From: Mesocentrotus franciscanus
Taxonomy: Eukaryota; Echinodermata; Echinoidea; Camarodonta; Strongylocentrotidae
Reading direction: 5' to 3'
Assembly: GCA_037976565.1 (NCBI GenBank)
Contig: CP137679.1
Coordinates: 24,716,761 to 24,780,760, forward strand
Length of the DNA stretch: 64,000 nucleotides
This document shows, in pieces, positions 62,063 through 64,000 of this stretch. The notes below the pieces were generated by a model. The model saw nothing but the letters and a program-made list of their open reading frames with translations, was not told the origin of the DNA and did no database searches. Numbering within the stretch: the first letter of the stretch is position 1; each line of letters opens with the position of its first letter. The translations under genes were made by a program, and so were the position numbers.

Positions 62063-63215
62063 TAGATGGAGTTGATATTTTTTAAGGTTCAATGGAGGGG
62101 GTGCTAGGCTGGATGGAGGGGGTGCTAGGCTGGATGTAGTTAGTACAAGTTTAAATGAAATCATGCACGGAGATAGATGGAGTTAATATTTCTAAGGCTC
62201 AATGGAGAGGGTGCTAGGCTGGATGGAGGGGGTGCTAGGCTGGATGTAGTTAGTGCAATTTTATATGAAATCATATGCTAGGAGATAGATGGAGTTAATA
62301 ATTTATTAATGTATATTTCTAAGGCTGGATGGAGGGGGTGCTAGGCTGGATGTAGTTAGTGCAATTTTATATGAAATCATGTTCGGAGATAGATGGAGTT
62401 AATTAATGTATATTTCTATGCATCAATGGAGGGGGTGCTAGGCTGGATGTAGTTAGTGCAATTTTATATGAAATCATATGCTAGGAGATAGATGGAGTTA
62501 ATATTTCTAAGGCTCGATGGAGGGTGCTGGCTGGAGGGGTGCTAGGCTGGATGTAGTTAGTGCACGTTTAAATGAAATCATATGCTAGGAGATAGATGGA
62601 CTTAATATTTCTAAGGCTCAATGGAGGGGGTGCTAGGCTGGATGTAGTACAAGTTTAAATGAAATCATGCTCGGAGATAGATGGAGTTAATTAATGTATA
62701 TTTCTATTTCTTGTACTAACTACATCCAGCCTAGCACCCTCCATCCAGCCTAGCACCCCCTCAATTGAGCCTTAGAAATATCAACTCCATGCATCTATCT
62801 CTGATTTCATTTAAACTTGCACTAACTACATCCAGTCTAGCACCCCCTCCATCCAGCCTAGCACCCCTTACATTGAGCCTTAGAAATATTAACTCCATCT
62901 ATCTCCTAGCATATGATTTCATTTAAACTTGCACTAACTACATCCAGCCTAGCACCCCCTCCATCCAGCCTAGCACCCCCTCCATTGAGCCTTAGAAATA
63001 TACATTAATTAACTCCATCTATCTCCGAGCATGATTTCATTTAAACTTGCACTAACTACATCCAGCCTAGCACCCTCCATCCAGCCTAGCACACCCTCCA
63101 TTAATTGAAGCCTTAGAAATATACATTAACTAACTCCATCTATCTCCGAGCATGATTTCATTTAAACTTGTATTAACTACATCCAGCCTAGCACCCCCTC
63201 CATTGAGCCTTAGTT

Positions 63216-63880
63216 AAATTAGTTAAACCCCCTAACCCCTCCCCATCCCCCATAGATCCGCCACTGGGATCTTTTGCAAACTGGAAGCAATAAGCATTAC
63301 ATGTAGGCGATGGAAAAAGTGCTTGCGAAACGGATAGAAACTTTGTGGGAGGCTCTTCGCGGCCACAGGGATGACAGAAAATAATATGACAATGAAACCA
63401 GCAACTGTGGCAGGATTAATGGCGGGGAAAATCTGCATGCTGAAAGAGCACTAAGAATAGGTATATCGGAAATTAATTCAAGACTAAGTTATAAGTTATA
63501 AAGGAGATAAAATCTTTGGTATTAGTCATGTTCGACTTAAAATTGCATCCCCCCTCCGCCCCTTACCCGGTAAAAAACACCTTCTTATAATATTATCCCC
63601 CTTTCTTTCTTTTCCCTTCTCATTATTCTCCTTTTCCCTTTTCTCTCCTCCGTCTTTCCCCTTTCTTCTTTTTCCGCCTTTTCTCTCCTCTCTCTTCCCC
63701 TTTCCCCTCCTTTTTCTCCTCTCCCTTTTCTTTCCTCCCTCTTTTCTTCTTCTTTCTCTCTTCCCTTTTTTTCTTTTTCCTCTCCTTTTCTTTCCCTCCT
63801 TTTCTCTTTTTCTTTTTTGCCGGGGGCACGTGCCCCTGTGCCCCCTGGATCCGCCACTGTATTATTATTATTATTACATT
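63216..63880. mobile_element. Insertion in the right foldback arm, with hAT-like ends
   Basis: Foldback unit sequence stops near 63210 and resumes after about 63880. Within it agatccgccactg (to 63266) and ggatccgccactg (to 63859) look like hAT termini (CAGTGGCGGATCC on the minus strand), both in the same orientation. 63600-63815 is an almost pure C/T tract. Individual element boundaries were not resolved. Confidence 0.5.
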
Positions 63881-64000
63881 TAAATTTGCACTAACTACAT
63901 CCAGCCTAGCACCCTCTCCATTCAGCCTAGCACCCTCAAGCTAGGATCTGGAGTAGGCGTGGCGCGGACGAGCAAGTGCGATGACGTTCGTGACGTCATA

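Larger units (their letters stand above)
60293..64000. mobile_element. Foldback-type element with tandem-repeat arms
   Basis: tatgacgtcacgaacgtcat at 60293 and about 40 further bases are inverted at the very end of the window (one mismatch in 60). Inside, both arms are built from a roughly 100-bp unit: gtgctaggctggatgtagtt, taaatgaaatcatgctcgga and gatagatggagttaattaat. The unit is in forward orientation to about 62705 and inverted from there. The left arm is interrupted by a LINE and the right arm by other repeats. Long inverted arms of tandem repeats match the foldback/TU type known in sea urchins. The element may continue past 64000. Confidence 0.8.

Noticed and set aside
63585..63857. Lysine, glutamate and arginine-rich minus-strand frames
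   Set aside because: They come from translating a pure C/T tract within repeat DNA.

Overview
This window is animal nuclear DNA, most likely from an echinoderm and probably a sea urchin. It is AT-rich, with exons of 50 to 320 bases separated by canonical GT-AG introns, many short inverted-repeat elements, LINEs of the jockey/CR1 type, and a foldback element resembling the TU elements of sea urchins. The species call is an inference; no rRNA or mitochondrial marker is present.

Four protein-coding genes could be assembled exon by exon. (1) 178-11551, plus strand: the 3' part of a gene encoding three consecutive MLLE (PABC) domains, the peptide-binding domain of poly(A)-binding protein. (2) 19480-26387, minus strand: a complete five-exon DHHC palmitoyltransferase, ZDHHC12. 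(3) 37146-40582, plus strand: SPACA9, a ciliary microtubule inner protein, with RFX X-box-like motifs and a forkhead site upstream and a possible frameshift in its last exon. (4) 45983-55752, minus strand: a complete 14-exon PRPF4, the U4/U6 snRNP WD40 protein. The human orthologues of genes 2-4 all lie on chromosome 9q, so the window probably preserves an old bilaterian linkage block. The four genes act in unrelated processes (translation or mRNA binding, membrane protein lipidation, cilia, splicing), so the linkage is historical, not an operon.

Most of the rest is repeats. The introns of gene 1 hold an intact-looking LINE reverse transcriptase, a 2.1 kb TTAA-flanked element with long inverted ends, a 0.6 kb TTAA MITE and a perfect 38-bp x 15 minisatellite. 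12-19 kb and the ZDHHC12 introns hold several MITE families, most with two or more copies here. 25.2-25.7 kb and 27.3-29.1 kb are two non-autonomous hAT-like elements with 8-bp target duplications; the second consists largely of a 46-bp minisatellite. 41-45 kb appears empty. 56.6-59.3 kb holds two related inverted-repeat elements beside the PRPF4 5' end. 60.3-64 kb is a foldback structure whose arms are built from a tandem repeat and carry a nested LINE.

The most notable observations are the triple-MLLE protein, a recurring pattern of local tandem duplication at the 3' ends of three of the four genes, the minisatellite-filled hAT element, the foldback element, and the candidate RFX/forkhead module at SPACA9.
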